A DNA stretch of 64,000 bases from Methanosarcina acetivorans C2A (GCF_000007345.1 NC_003552.1:186001-250000), one strand, 5' to 3'. Positions 17,500 to 26,585 are shown, counted from the stretch's first letter. Notes: generated from the sequence alone by a model not told the origin. Made by a program: numbers and translations.

Positions 17500-18366
17500 A
17501 TGACAAAAGCTGCAGCTAAAACAGGAGTGGGCCCAACAGCATTGGTCGCTATTGAACAACATTTTCCTGAGAATCAGCGAATAATCGAAGACGACCTGGC
17601 TTATAGAATACTGCCGTTAGGCATGAGAGCTTTTGTATGGCTGATGCGGTTTGATTCGTTAAGGGCCTGGATGATCCGGGTTACCGAGAAGGACACTCCC
17701 GGCATCTGGGGCGGGATGATGTGCAGAAAACGGTATATAGATGAGAAGCTGGTCGAGTCGGTCAATCAGGTTGATGCGGTCGTGAATCTGGGTGCGGGCT
17801 TTGACACCCGGGCATACAGGTTTCCATCTCTATCTGAAACTCCAGTCTGGGAGGTCGATCAGCCTGAAAACATCCGGTCAAAGCAAACCCGGCTTTCAGG
17901 ATTGTTCGGAACGGTCCCTTCCCATGTCAGGCTTGTGCCGATAGACTTCGATCGCGAAGAACTGGGTTTCGTTCTGGCATCTTACGACTATTCTGCGGAT
18001 AAGCGGACGTTTTTCATCTGGGAGGCAGTCACACAGTATCTGACTGAAACCGGTATCAGAACAACATTTGATTTCCTGGCTAAAGCTGAGCGTGGCAGCC
18101 GCCTGGTTTTCACATATGTTCGCAAAGACTTTCTCGATGGCCGGGTCATGTACGATTGGGAGAAAGTCTACAAAAAGTACGTAAAGGATAAGATCTGGCT
18201 TTTCGGGATGGATCCGGAAGAGTGGCCGAAATTTCTTGAGAGGTACGGCTGGAAGGTAGTCGAGCACGTCGGTTATGAAGAGCTTGCTGGGCGGTATATC
18301 AGGCCCACAGGTCGGGAACTTGCCTCTACGCCGGTCGAGCGAATAGTTTATGCGGAGAAAGTGTAG
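17500..18366 (+). CDS. LCM/PPM1-type SAM methyltransferase, TAG stop
   Basis: A 288-residue protein of the leucine-carboxyl-methyltransferase-like family (TIGR00027 type), common in actinobacteria. The SAM motif VVNLGAGFDTRAYRF and the downstream VWEVDQPENIRSKQ are clear; FIWEAVTQYLTE is the family catalytic-face motif. Actual substrate is unknown. It seems an isolated acquisition: neighbours are unrelated and the family is rare in archaea. It ends in TAG (18364-18366), the only complete gene here to do so; reading through as pyrrolysine would add 31 residues to a TGA at 18460. Confidence 0.85.
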   Translation: MTKAAAKTGVGPTALVAIEQHFPENQRIIEDDLAYRILPLGMRAFVWLMRFDSLRAWMIRVTEKDTPGIWGGMMCRKRYIDEKLVESVNQVDAVVNLGAGFDTRAYRFPSLSETPVWEVDQPENIRSKQTRLSGLFGTVPSHVRLVPIDFDREELGFVLASYDYSADKRTFFIWEAVTQYLTETGIRTTFDFLAKAERGSRLVFTYVRKDFLDGRVMYDWEKVYKKYVKDKIWLFGMDPEEWPKFLERYGWKVVEHVGYEELAGRYIRPTGRELASTPVERIVYAEKV

Positions 18367-18537
18367 TCAACTGCATATGTCAGCCCAACTTTTCCTATGC
18401 CAGGAGGTGGCCGGGCGCGGCTGAACCAGCCGTTTTCAGGCAAATTGGTGAGTAATCTTTGATTGCACCGGTAAAATCGAGCATCAAAATTTCAACAACT
18501 TTGTAACGGAAGATCAAAAAAATGTGAAAAAAAGAAT

Positions 18538-18566
18538 TGCCTGCGGGCTGAAGCAGGCAGTTTTTA
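18538..18566. terminator. Bidirectional terminator hairpin
   Basis: TGCCTGC (18538-18544) and GCAGGCA (18553-18559) form a hairpin. TTTTTA follows on the plus strand and, read the other way, a run of about seven T follows within GAATTC-TTTTTTT. It sits between the convergent methyltransferase and pheS genes and could serve both. Confidence 0.7.
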
Positions 18567-18616
18567 CGGCCCATGAGCCGCTTTAATGTTTAAAATTTGA
18601 ATTTTTGCTTAAAGCT

Positions 18617-20095
18617 TTAAATCCTGCAGACTTCGCTCTTCCTGAGCCAGTCGATATCGGACTGGTAGAGGAGCCTCAGATCTTTAAGCCCCAGTTTCAG
18701 CATGGCGAGCCGGCTTACTCCGAGCCCCCAGGCAAGGACGGGTTCTTTGATCCCGAAAGGTTCCGTGACTTCTTTTCTGAAGACGCCTGCGCCTCCTAGT
18801 TCGACCCAGCCGAGGCCGTCCACGTAGACTTCCGGTTCCACACTCGGTTCGGTGTAGGGGAAATATCCAGGGCGGAAGCGGACTTCTTCGAACCCCATCC
18901 TGTGGTAGAATTCTGCAAGGAGGCCGAGCAGGTCTGCAAAGGACATGTCCTTGTCCATAACTACGCCTTCAAGCTGCTCGAATTCGGGGGTATGGGTCGG
19001 GTCAATCGTCTCTCTGCGGTAAGCCCTGTCAATACAGAAGGCTTTTACAGGCGGTTCGGGATTGTCTGCGAGGTACTTTATGGTTACTGAAGTGGTATGG
19101 GTCCTGAGCACATTGCGTCTGGCAAGTTCCCTGTCCCAGATCCCGCCCCAGCCGCAGGAGTCAATATCCCCCCCGCTCTCGTGCATTGCTGCTACTTTAT
19201 CGGAATATTCAGCCGGGAGCTGGCAGATGCTGCCAAGGTGGAAGGTGTCCTGCATGTCCCTTGCAGGGTGGTCCTGGGGCTGGAAGAGGGCATCGAAGTT
19301 CCAGAAAGAGCTCTGGATTATGCCGCCTTTGATTTCCGTGAAGCCCATTTCCAGGAAGATCTGGCGCATCTGTTCAATCAAACGCCTGTAAGGGTGGATT
19401 TTGACTCCGTAGAGGGGATTTGGAGCAATGTCAAGCCTGTAAGGTCTGAACTTTTTCCCTTTCCAGGCCCCGCTTTTCAGCAGTTCGGGAGTGAGCTGGG
19501 CAATTTCTTCTTCAAGGACAATGCCTTCGGCAGCAAGAGCGCTCCCTGCTCCTGTTACGGAAACAGTCCTGGACTTCTCTTCGTGCTTTATGACAAGTTT
19601 GCGCTTGAGCAGTTCCTTTACAGTTCCTTCGTCGGCTGCAAGCTCTTCGAGAGTTTTTGCCTTGCCTGCGAAAGCCGCAAGAACTTCTTCGTCCCTGCCT
19701 GCAGGAGCGTTTCCCGAAGGTACCATAACTCCGTTTTCAACCTTTGCCCACCCTTTTTTTATGAGCCAACCGGTTGCGATCCCCACGGTCTTGGGGGAAA
19801 AGCGGCTCCTGAGTTCTTCAAGAGGGGCGGGAGCTTTCAGGGCGTCAATTATCTGGCGCTCCGGAAGTCCGGTTTTCGTATATTCTTCTCCCTCCTTTGT
19901 AAGGGAGTAACGTTCGAGCACTTTTTCAGATACGGAAGCAAGTCCTTTTTCCTGGAGCATGAAGGCTGCCTGCATTGCCGCATCCACCTGCAGCCCGGAC
20001 TTCTCTTCCAGTTTATCGGGAGCTGCCGACCCCAGTTCCTCAAGGGCGAGCAAGACTTTTTTTTCGTTGATTGTAAGGTTATCCTGAGCACTCAT
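18617..20095 (-). CDS. pheS: Phenylalanyl-tRNA synthetase alpha subunit
   Basis: A 492-residue archaeal PheRS alpha chain, charging tRNA-Phe as an alpha2-beta2 enzyme. The N-terminal 200 residues are winged-helix tRNA/DNA-binding domains ([20 protein letters not shown]). The class II core includes [19 protein letters not shown] (motif 1), [36 protein letters not shown] (motif 2, in parts), and [17 protein letters not shown] (motif 3). The beta subunit is not in this window. It lies downstream of trpS on the same strand, with a 146-base spacer. Confidence 0.97.
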
Positions 20096-20109
20096 ATTGT
20101 AATCACGTC

Positions 20110-20241
20110 CTGATCTTCCTGAAATGATTAAGGATTTGATTGTTATAAGGATCCGATCTTTTATCGGAATCTGATAAGTCTGCTAATTAATCTGACTTTG
20201 TAAATTTATGAATAATTCAGTCTTTGCAAATTATGAATAGT
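20110..20241. repeat. Imperfect tandem repeat between trpS and pheS
   Basis: TTTGTAAATTTATGAATAAT-TCAGTC is followed by TTTGCAAATTATGAATAG-TTCAGTCC at about 20195-20247, an imperfect duplication of about 26 bases whose last part is the end of trpS (stop TGA at 20242-20244). The pheS promoter should be in this spacer. Confidence 0.45.
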
Positions 20242-21555
20242 TCAGTCCTTGTAGATAATTCTGTATTCGTCAAGATGTTCCCGTGCAAGTTCTCGCTTTT
20301 CCTGATGGTCTTTAAGGAATTCCTGCATTTTTTCGGCTGCAAGCTGCTTGCATGAGCCGCACATCCTTGTTCCGGAGATACATTCCTGCTTGATTTCCAG
20401 CAGTTCTTCATCGCTGGCAATCAGGTGGAAAAGCATGAGTTCAAAGACCGAACATTCCTCGGGTTTTCCTCCCAGTTTTTTCTGCTCTTCGAGGGTTACG
20501 CAGCCCCCGGTTTTTGCCCGCTTTACCTTTTTTGCCCCTTCCTTCGGGGAGTCCGTAAGGGCAATCTGGCTTTCGGGAATACTGCTGGACATCTTCCCAC
20601 CCTGCAGTCCGCTCATGAACCTGTGGTAGGTGGAGGCTGGAGGAATAAAAGCGTAGCCTCCGAACTCGACTGTGACTTCCCTGACAAGCTTTTCAAGTCC
20701 TGCAAGATCGGGATACTCGAGCACGTCAATATGCTCTTCATAGAGTTTTACTTTCCCGGGAATGCGTTTCTTAAGCTCCTGGAGAGCCTCTTTCTGGGCG
20801 GTTTTTCCCCTGACGCTCAGGTATTTCCTGCCTGTCTTTACGTCTTCCCGCTCCTCTACCCTGAACATGTTCATCTTGCCTGCAAGCCCTCTTGTCAGGC
20901 GGAGGTGAGGGTCCTGGTCCGGGCCTACGGGGACGACAACCGGCTTAGGCCCTCCGAATTCTTCAAGCTGGGGCTGGAGGATATCTGCAGCCTGGGTTGC
21001 CACGCTGAGCATATGGGAGAGGCTGGTCTCTCCCGAAAATCCATAAATTGCACTCAGTTCCGAGAAATTTACCTTGGCCCCGAGTTCAAACGCCAGGTCT
21101 TTGACGCTTCCGCAGCCTGACTGGAAGTAAATAAGGCCGTCGGGTTTGAATCCGAGGGCAATAAGGCTTAATATGTATTCTTCAACCCCTATTTCCCTGC
21201 ACTTCTGCCAGGAAAAACCGCGTACGGAAAAAGCTTCTCTGTCTGCAATCCCGACAAAGGCGGAAGCTCCCATTTCCTGATGCCAGACGATCTGGTCCAT
21301 GACCATCTTGTGTCCCAGGTGAACCTTTCCGGAAGGCATAAAGCCGTCCATGACCGAAAAAGGGGCACCTGTCCGCATGGCCTCTGCAATCTGTTCGTAA
21401 TCACGGTGCCCGAAGATAACTTTTCTCCGCATGTACATATGCGGGGAAGGGATTTCCGGAAGTACGTTTTCAAAAGGAGAAATCCCGAATTCTTCGAATA
21501 ACTTTGAATAGTCAGTAATGTCGCTTGAACTCCACGGGTCAAGTTTGGTATCCAT
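20242..21555 (-). CDS. trpS: Tryptophanyl-tRNA synthetase
   Basis: A 437-residue class I synthetase of the archaeal/eukaryotic TrpRS type. The HIGH equivalent is GKVHLGH (76-82), preceded by the family DGFMPS; the KMSKS loop is GGKMSSSIP at about 315-322. [20 protein letters not shown] at the N-terminus is typical of archaeal Trp[19 protein letters not shown] lines the active site. The C-terminus has an extra [12 protein letters not shown] segment. It precedes pheS on the same strand. Confidence 0.97.
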   Translation of the reverse strand: MDTKLDPWSSSDITDYSKLFEEFGISPFENVLPEIPSPHMYMRRKVIFGHRDYEQIAEAMRTGAPFSVMDGFMPSGKVHLGHKMVMDQIVWHQEMGASAFVGIADREAFSVRGFSWQKCREIGVEEYILSLIALGFKPDGLIYFQSGCGSVKDLAFELGAKVNFSELSAIYGFSGETSLSHMLSVATQAADILQPQLEEFGGPKPVVVPVGPDQDPHLRLTRGLAGKMNMFRVEEREDVKTGRKYLSVRGKTAQKEALQELKKRIPGKVKLYEEHIDVLEYPDLAGLEKLVREVTVEFGGYAFIPPASTYHRFMSGLQGGKMSSSIPESQIALTDSPKEGAKKVKRAKTGGCVTLEEQKKLGGKPEECSVFELMLFHLIASDEELLEIKQECISGTRMCGSCKQLAAEKMQEFLKDHQEKRELAREHLDEYRIIYKD

Positions 21556-21901
21556 AAAATCCCCTCATAAGCTGTCTTTTCCGGAAAATTGCCGCAGGCA
21601 GCTTTTTCTTGCTACATAAATAAGGGTAACGTAAATAAGGGTGTAAACTTCTTTCCGGCTAAATCGCTCTTTAAAAATACCTGCTCATATGTAAATGTTT
21701 ATCTTCTGGCGTTAAGTTCCAGACATTAATATCAATTTACATATCTTTTCTTAAGGCTATTTGGAAGAAATTTTCTCAAAAACTGAAATGTAATCTGTAA
21801 AAAATTTAGGAGTTAGCCCACGCCTTTTCTGTCTTCTAATTAATCTTGATATCAGGTTCTGACCCCCAGAAATATATATTCAAAAGCTCAATTGTAATTA
21901 G
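21556..21901. other. 346-base divergent promoter region trpS / mntA
   Basis: Contains the trpS promoter on the minus strand and the mntA promoter on the plus strand. AAATATATATTC (about 21870-21881) lies 20-30 bases before the mntA ATG and is a good TATA box. A short duplication, TAAATAAGGGTAACG-TAAATAAGGGTG, is at about 21616-21642. No gene seen. Confidence 0.5.
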
Positions 21902-22306
21902 ATGGACAAGAGCTCATTCTTAGAAGATATAAGCAAGACTTTAGCCGGATTAAAAGAGGTAGATACAGCCTACGTATTCGGTTCATTTCTTGAAAGAAAA
22001 AATTTCAACGATATCGATGTAGCTTTGCTCCTGTCCGAAAGTTTAGATCCTTATCAAAGTCTCAAGTTTTCTTTAAGAATTGCAGGTGAGCTGGAGAGGC
22101 GAATCAGGCCCAGATTTGAGTTTGACGTAAAAATACTTAACAGTTCTCCGATAGAATTTCAGTTCGAGGTTATTAAAAAAGGACATATTATCTTCTCCAG
22201 GAACGAGTCCAACAGAATCGATTACGAATCTGAGGTAATTTCGGCTTATCTGGACCTGAAGTATATGTATGATTTGATAGACAAGGAACTCCTGGCGAGG
22301 GCATGA
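21902..22306 (+). CDS. mntA: MntA-type nucleotidyltransferase antitoxin
   Basis: A 134-residue MNT-domain protein. The nucleotidyltransferase signature is GSFLERKNFNDIDVALL (GS, eight residues, DID), with a third acidic residue in FEFDVKIL. In MntA/HepT systems this enzyme AMPylates a tyrosine of the HEPN RNase and silences it. The partner gene starts one base after this stop. Leaderless translation is possible since TATA lies 20-30 bases before the ATG. Confidence 0.85.
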   Translation: MDKSSFLEDISKTLAGLKEVDTAYVFGSFLERKNFNDIDVALLLSESLDPYQSLKFSLRIAGELERRIRPRFEFDVKILNSSPIEFQFEVIKKGHIIFSRNESNRIDYESEVISAYLDLKYMYDLIDKELLARA

Positions 22307-22307
22307 A

Positions 22308-22726
22308 ATGAGAATACTGGCCCATCTCAGAGAGCTTGATGAATACCAGAAGGACTGGGAAAGATATCAGACCATATCCCTGGAAGACCTGCGAGATAGG
22401 GAAAAAGGAATATGGTTCTTCATGCCATGCTGGTCGGCATTCAGGCAGCCATAGATATAGCTACCAGCTTAATAGCTAAAGAGGATCTGGAGAAACCCAC
22501 GACATATAGAGAAGCCTTTGAAATACTGGGTCAGGCCGGTTTGATCCCGGAAGAACTTGCTGAAGAGCTTTCGGATCTGGCGGGGTTCAGAAATGTCCTC
22601 GTTCACGTATACTGGCAGCTAGATCTTGATCAGGTATATGGCGTCCTGCAAAATGACCTTAAGACTCTGAAGTCCTTTTTGCAGGAAGTTAAGGAATTAT
22701 TAGGTCAGGATTCATTTTTTGAATGA
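22308..22726 (+). pseudogene. hepT: HepT-type HEPN toxin, frameshifted
   Basis: The gene begins MRILAHLRELDEYQKDWERY at 22308 and aligns with the HepT/DUF86 N-terminus, but frame 1 ends at TAG in ...FRQP after about 45 codons. A one-base loss within GGGAAAAAGG (22398-22408) moves the rest, MVLHAMLVGIQAAIDIATSL to the end, into another frame that is open from ATG 22412 to 22726. The RX4HXY catalytic motif (RNVLVHVY) and the downstream helix are intact. It may be a dead toxin, a truncated one starting at 22412, or one made by -1 slippage on the A run. Confidence 0.75.
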
Positions 22727-22745
22727 ATCTCTGGGTTTTAAGAGG

Positions 22746-23960
22746 TTATTTCTCGCAGATCTCTTCAAAAGGATAGGGTAGTTTTGCCTCTTCGGGGATT
22801 TTGTCTACAAGATCCATAAACTCGGGGTCATGCATGGGGCTCAAACTCTTCTGCCTCTGGAAATACGGATAGCTCCTGATCCTCTGCCAGATTTCTTTTA
22901 AGGACACTTCTTTTACATTCCCGAACCTGAAAGGAGGGTAAGGGCTTGGTTTTACATCGCCGTCTGCGGTTACATGCATCCAGCGCCTGCCTGCCATGGC
23001 ACCCATCATCTGCCCCTCGAAATAGGTGTTTGAAAACATCCTTGGACCTTCCGGGGTTGAGTTAATTCTTTGGTACATTTCAAGAATTGTTTTTCGATCC
23101 CTGCCCGTAATCACAGGTTCGCCTCTGTTTTTCGGCATTGATTCCCAGACCGAAAACTCATGTACCCTAAGTTCCGCTGCAAGGGCATAGAGGGCAGGAA
23201 GTTCCTTCATGTTTGAGGGAGAGGCGTGAGTTGTCATTACAACAAGAAGCCCGGCTTCAAGAGCCAGTTTTATGGCAGAGATTGCCCGTTCATATGCTCC
23301 TGCAGAGTTTCGGACTGCATCGTGTTTTTCGGGGTCGGTAGAGTAAACACCTACCATGAGGGCATGAATCCCGGCTTCCTTCAGTTTAAGGGCGGTTTCT
23401 TTTGAAAAATCCGTACCCCAGGTGGAACAGTTAACTATAGCCCGGGTTTTGTCCACATACTCGATAAGCTCAAATACATCTTCCCGCAGCAGGGGGTCAT
23501 TTTCGGTAAAATTAATAATGAGGGTGCCAAGTTCCAGGGCTTCGTCTATTACTCTTTTTATTGTATCCGTATCAAGTTCGTCAGTAGCAGTTTCCGGCGG
23601 ATACCTTGCACTGTTCCGGCGGGTGATCTCGATTGAGACGGTTTCGGGCACGTATTTTCCCATAGCTATCTGGATTTCTGCAAAAATGAGGCGCTTGAAA
23701 ACGGGGCTCGGGATGGGAGGCAGCCAGGCGGATGGAATAATCCTGTCCTCCTGCACAAGAGCCGGTTTTTCCTCCTGCAGGCGTGAATTCATCTTTTTCA
23801 GTACAGGGCTGCAGGCCGCTTTCAGAGGCCCGTTTGTTACAAGTTTCAGGGCTTTCCCTTCCTGCCGCTGAAGGTTCACAGACAGCCCTGGCATGGAAAA
23901 AAGTTCTATAGTTCCGCTTCTTGCTGGAGAGTCCGTCGCATTCTTTTTTTCAGGAGTCAT
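22746..23960 (-). CDS. Radical-SAM-fold protein lacking the cluster cysteines
   Basis: A 404-residue protein with the layout of a SPASM-type radical SAM enzyme: VSIEITRRNSARYPPE, the TIM-barrel segments (DTIKRVIDEALELGTLIINF, HALMVGVYSTDPEKHDAVR, both in parts), and a C-terminal GDVKPSPYPPFRFGNVKE-SLKEIW. In active relatives the first segment is RRCNxxCxxC; here the three cysteine places are Asn116, Tyr120 and Glu123. The C-terminal PCPY also reads PSPY. It cannot hold the SAM cluster in the standard way, yet the frame is intact, so it is likely a non-catalytic paralog such as a binding or scaffold protein. Confidence 0.75.
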   Translation of the reverse strand: MTPEKKNATDSPARSGTIELFSMPGLSVNLQRQEGKALKLVTNGPLKAACSPVLKKMNSRLQEEKPALVQEDRIIPSAWLPPIPSPVFKRLIFAEIQIAMGKYVPETVSIEITRRNSARYPPETATDELDTDTIKRVIDEALELGTLIINFTENDPLLREDVFELIEYVDKTRAIVNCSTWGTDFSKETALKLKEAGIHALMVGVYSTDPEKHDAVRNSAGAYERAISAIKLALEAGLLVVMTTHASPSNMKELPALYALAAELRVHEFSVWESMPKNRGEPVITGRDRKTILEMYQRINSTPEGPRMFSNTYFEGQMMGAMAGRRWMHVTADGDVKPSPYPPFRFGNVKEVSLKEIWQRIRSYPYFQRQKSLSPMHDPEFMDLVDKIPEEAKLPYPFEEICEK

Positions 23961-24730
23961 TTTTCCTCATTCAGGCTTATAGCTTTATTATGTGGTTGAC
24001 TGGAATATATTTAAAATCGTCCCTGTTTTTCTGAAGGCTGAAATCTATAAGGCTTTTCTCTTAAGAAAGTTTAGATTCTTTAGAACTTTCAAACTTAAGC
24101 GATTAAACTGAATGCTTCTGTTATTGAATTACATAATAAATATCTAAATTATTTCAATGAAGCTTATAGATTTGTTTATTATGGCTCTGTTTGAATTTAA
24201 CCCACTTTCCGCAGTAAATTTTCGCATATTCACATTTTTTCCTGCTATCGATTTTCAATAAAACGTGGATTTATTGGACTTTTATGCAGGAGGTAAAGCA
24301 GCTATATGGTGTATCATAGAGACAAAAAACGATATCATTCAATTTTCACCAAGTTCCATTAAAAGTCCAAATTAATTTGATTTGTTTCAAAAACGCTATC
24401 AGGGAAAATATTGATTTTTGAAAAAATACTGCGGAATGTGGGATTTAAGTAACTATTCAGCCGACCCAAATCATTTATGAGCAACTTTGGGATAATACAA
24501 AGATATACTTTAAAATTTCAATAAATACAACGGCGGATTCCCTACAAAAAAAATCTCAAAATCAGCTTCAATAGGCTAAAAATCAATCTTCAACAATAAA
24601 TCGTCAAGTGAGCTTAAATAATGGAGGTATGTTATTTCAGGGGTTTTCTACAGAAAGCTGGAATTCCAAAATTCATATGAAAAGCTTCTTTGAGAGAAAT
24701 CTTCTGTCTTTGTCTCTGGATTTGAGGCCG
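23961..24730. other. 770-base non-coding region with a MITE
   Basis: Apart from the element at 24201-24442 no gene is convincing. An open frame of 62 codons on the plus strand at 24608 overlaps the end of the MarR gene and has no family features. The region is AT-rich. Confidence 0.6.
24201..24442. mobile_element. MITE with long inverted ends and ATTTAA target duplication
   Basis: The left end CCCACTTTCCGCAGTAAATT (24201-24220) and the right end AATACTGCGGAATGTGGG (24425-24442) are inverted copies with few mismatches; weaker inverted similarity continues about 55 bases inward, and an inner pair TTGGACTTTTA/TAAAAGTCCAA lies at about 24276 and 24360. ATTTAA directly flanks both ends (24195-24200 and 24443-24448). 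No transposase is encoded in 242 bases. Confidence 0.75.
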
Positions 24731-25183
24731 TTAGAGCCTGCTTGCATTCAATGCAATCTTCCGCATGATCTCAGTAACAGATGCCAGCTCCTCTGAGTCA
24801 AACCCCTTGAGAAGAAGTATATTTAGCTCTAATCTGATTTTCTCCATCTTGTATCTCAGTTTTTTTCCTTTTTTTGCAAGGTAGAGCCTTTTGACTCTTT
24901 TGTCATCCAAATCGATTTTACGGTAGATGATGTCTTCTTCTTCCAGTCGAAGTATGGATCTTGTAATCATTGTTTTATTAAATTCGCCTGACCGTGCAAG
25001 ACTTTCCTGGCTACATCCCTCATGATCAAACAATGACATCAAGATGGCATAATGTACCCATCCCATGCGATATTGTGCCAGTTCTTCTTCGAAATTCTTC
25101 TGAACAGAACTGTACGTAAATGATATCATTTTGTCAACGGTGTCAATATCCTCGATCCACTTGATCGTTGTTTCTTCGTTCAT
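24731..25183 (-). CDS. MarR-family transcription regulator
   Basis: About 150 residues from ATG 25183 (an in-frame ATG 33 bases earlier is less well placed; GAGTG precedes the chosen one). The winged helix is visible: YAILMSLFDHEGCSQESLAR, FNKTMITRSILRLEEEDIIY, RKIDLDDKRVKRLYLAKKGK, where the DDKRVKR wing contacts the minor groove in the family. Flanking helices make the dimer. It lies downstream of an unknown gene and a TetR gene on the same strand. Ligand unknown. Confidence 0.88.
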   Translation of the reverse strand: MNEETTIKWIEDIDTVDKMISFTYSSVQKNFEEELAQYRMGWVHYAILMSLFDHEGCSQESLARSGEFNKTMITRSILRLEEEDIIYRKIDLDDKRVKRLYLAKKGKKLRYKMEKIRLELNILLLKGFDSEELASVTEIMRKIALNASRL

Positions 25184-25293
25184 AATTTTCACTCGTAACA
25201 AATCAACATCATTCAAATGTTAGAATTTTAGCATAAAAATTACATTTTTGATGTTTTGCTTTTTAACCCGATATAAATGGAAATGAATTATCG

Positions 25294-25761
25294 TTATATT
25301 GCCCATGTTTTGTTTAGCTCTTCAGCTTTTACTTGCGCTGCTTCCATTGTTTCGAAGATCTCTGTGAAGGGGTAGACATACAGATACATTCTATCAGTAA
25401 CCTGCATGGTTCTGTATATGAGAGTGTAAACAGGTTTGTCCATGGCATCTGCTTTCAGATAGCTGATTTCATACTCACCAAAATTTACCAGTATATATTC
25501 CAAGCCATCTATTTCTATTATCTCAGGAAATTCTATGCCATCAAATAACTGTTTCCCGACTGAAAAATTCAAGTCCTTATATAGTAATATTGGTCGAACA
25601 AACACTTTCGGAAGCTTCGATTCCTCGTCTTTGTCTGAGAAATATGACACATCCACTTTCTCATCTGCATAGTTAGAAAAACTCGCGTTTCGAGACGCAT
25701 AGTCATATACTGATTCATATATTTGTACAACTATTCCATTGATCTCGATTTGAGTTGACAT
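25294..25761 (-). CDS. Unknown protein under a TetR operator
   Basis: About 155 residues from ATG 25761, which has GGATTGAAAATT upstream (a nearly identical leader starts the MarR gene next door). No membrane segment, signal peptide or cysteine cluster is visible; the protein is rich in Tyr, Glu and Ile with strand-like stretches (LEYILVNFGEYEISYL, TLIYRTMQVTDRMYLYVYPF). I do not recognise a family. Its promoter holds a TATA element with the TetR operator at 25783-25802, the same module as before tetR and tbp, so it belongs to that regulon. Confidence 0.7.
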   Translation of the reverse strand: MSTQIEINGIVVQIYESVYDYASRNASFSNYADEKVDVSYFSDKDEESKLPKVFVRPILLYKDLNFSVGKQLFDGIEFPEIIEIDGLEYILVNFGEYEISYLKADAMDKPVYTLIYRTMQVTDRMYLYVYPFTEIFETMEAAQVKAEELNKTWAI

Positions 25762-25782
25762 AATTTTCAATCCTATAAATTA

Positions 25783-25802
25783 TATAGACTGGTCTGTATA
25801 TA
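25783..25802. promoter_or_regulatory. TetR-type operator 1
   Basis: TATAGACTGGTCTGTATATA; the palindromic core is AGAC-TG-GTCT at 25786-25795. On the minus strand it directly follows a GATATATACA TATA-like element and precedes the unknown gene's ATG by about 25-40 bases. Confidence 0.7.
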
Positions 25803-25830
25803 TCAGGTAAAAAATATATGGGAATTTAAG

Positions 25831-26391
25831 TTATTTATTTTTTAATAAAATCGGGATTTTTTCAGCAGCAGCTATCAGCATTGTATTATCATTACGAATC
25901 AAAGATATCGTTATTGCGCCTTCAATCGTTAATTGAAGAATTAAGCTTAGTTCTGCTGATTTTTCTGATGAAAATCCACTACTGACTAATTTTTGATAAT
26001 ATGTGTCAGTCCACAGATCATAGACTTCAATACAAGCTTTTCGTAAAGATTCACTTATTGAGACCGTCTCTAATGCCAGCAAACCGATAGAAAAACAATT
26101 TTCCTGGTCTTTTTCATTGAATTTCCGTGCTAAATCCAGAATCAACTCCTCGATGGCCTGTACTGGATCGTTATTCTTTGCTAATTCTTCTTCTATATTG
26201 TGTTGAATCTTGTCCCCCATCAATTTTATAGTAGCTTCCGCTAATTCCTCCTTTCCGTTTGGAAAATAATAATACAATGATCCTTTTGGTGTTGCACTTT
26301 CTTTAATAATCTCATTTAACCCCGTAGCATGATAACCTTTTTTTTGAAATAAAAAAGCAGCTGTAGTAAGGATTTTTTCACGTGTATTCAT
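25831..26391 (-). CDS. TetR-family repressor (LmrA/YxaF-like)
   Basis: About 186 residues from ATG 26391, starting MNTREKILTTAAFLFQKKGY, the classic TetR N-terminus, followed by HATGLNEIIKESATPKGSLY and YYFPNGKEELAEATIK (recognition helix and end of the DNA domain). An in-frame ATG at 26475 would add 28 residues that do not fit the family. The C-terminal ligand domain (LILDLARKFNEKDQENCFSI) resembles LmrA/YxaF/QdoR-type regulators, whose sites read TAGACCRGTCTA; that is the sequence repeated here at 25786, 26550 and 27523. It should repress itself and neighbours until an effector binds. Confidence 0.88.
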   Translation of the reverse strand: MNTREKILTTAAFLFQKKGYHATGLNEIIKESATPKGSLYYYFPNGKEELAEATIKLMGDKIQHNIEEELAKNNDPVQAIEELILDLARKFNEKDQENCFSIGLLALETVSISESLRKACIEVYDLWTDTYYQKLVSSGFSSEKSAELSLILQLTIEGAITISLIRNDNTMLIAAAEKIPILLKNK

Positions 26392-26461
26392 TTTGGATTC
26401 CACAAAATTTTTTGATAACAAGCATGGTAACTGAAAAACATAGGTCAAGAATACCTTCTCA

Positions 26462-26585
26462 TTTATTTCAAACATGGGAGCTGTGCTCTATTTTTTGGAA
26501 TCGATTAGTAACTCACGGACATGACATAATTATTTTCCAGCAATTATAAAGACTGGTCTACATAATATATATGTTTTACTGACTC
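26462..26585. repeat. Promoter duplication, copy A (tetR side)
   Basis: About 120 bases alignable to 27430-27556 in the same orientation. Shared blocks, in order: AAACATGG, TTTTTTGGAAT, GAT.AGT.ACTCAC, CAATTATA, GACTGGTCTACATA, TTTTACT. It contains the tetR TATA element, operator 2 and leader. Confidence 0.8.
26544..26566. promoter_or_regulatory. TetR-type operator 2 (tetR promoter)
   Basis: TTATAAAGACTGGTCTACAT with core AGAC-TG-GTCT at 26550-26559. Read on the minus strand, ACATATATATTATG (TATA) immediately precedes TAGACCAGTCTTTATAA, about 160 bases before the tetR start at 26391. Confidence 0.7.

Noticed and set aside
18405-18450. GC-rich stretch after the methyltransferase as a small RNA or tRNA
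   Set aside because: No cloverleaf or stable conserved structure could be drawn.
19097-20113. 338-codon frame antisense to pheS
   Set aside because: Long antisense frame caused by codon bias of pheS; no ribosome site or domain, and pheS is certain.
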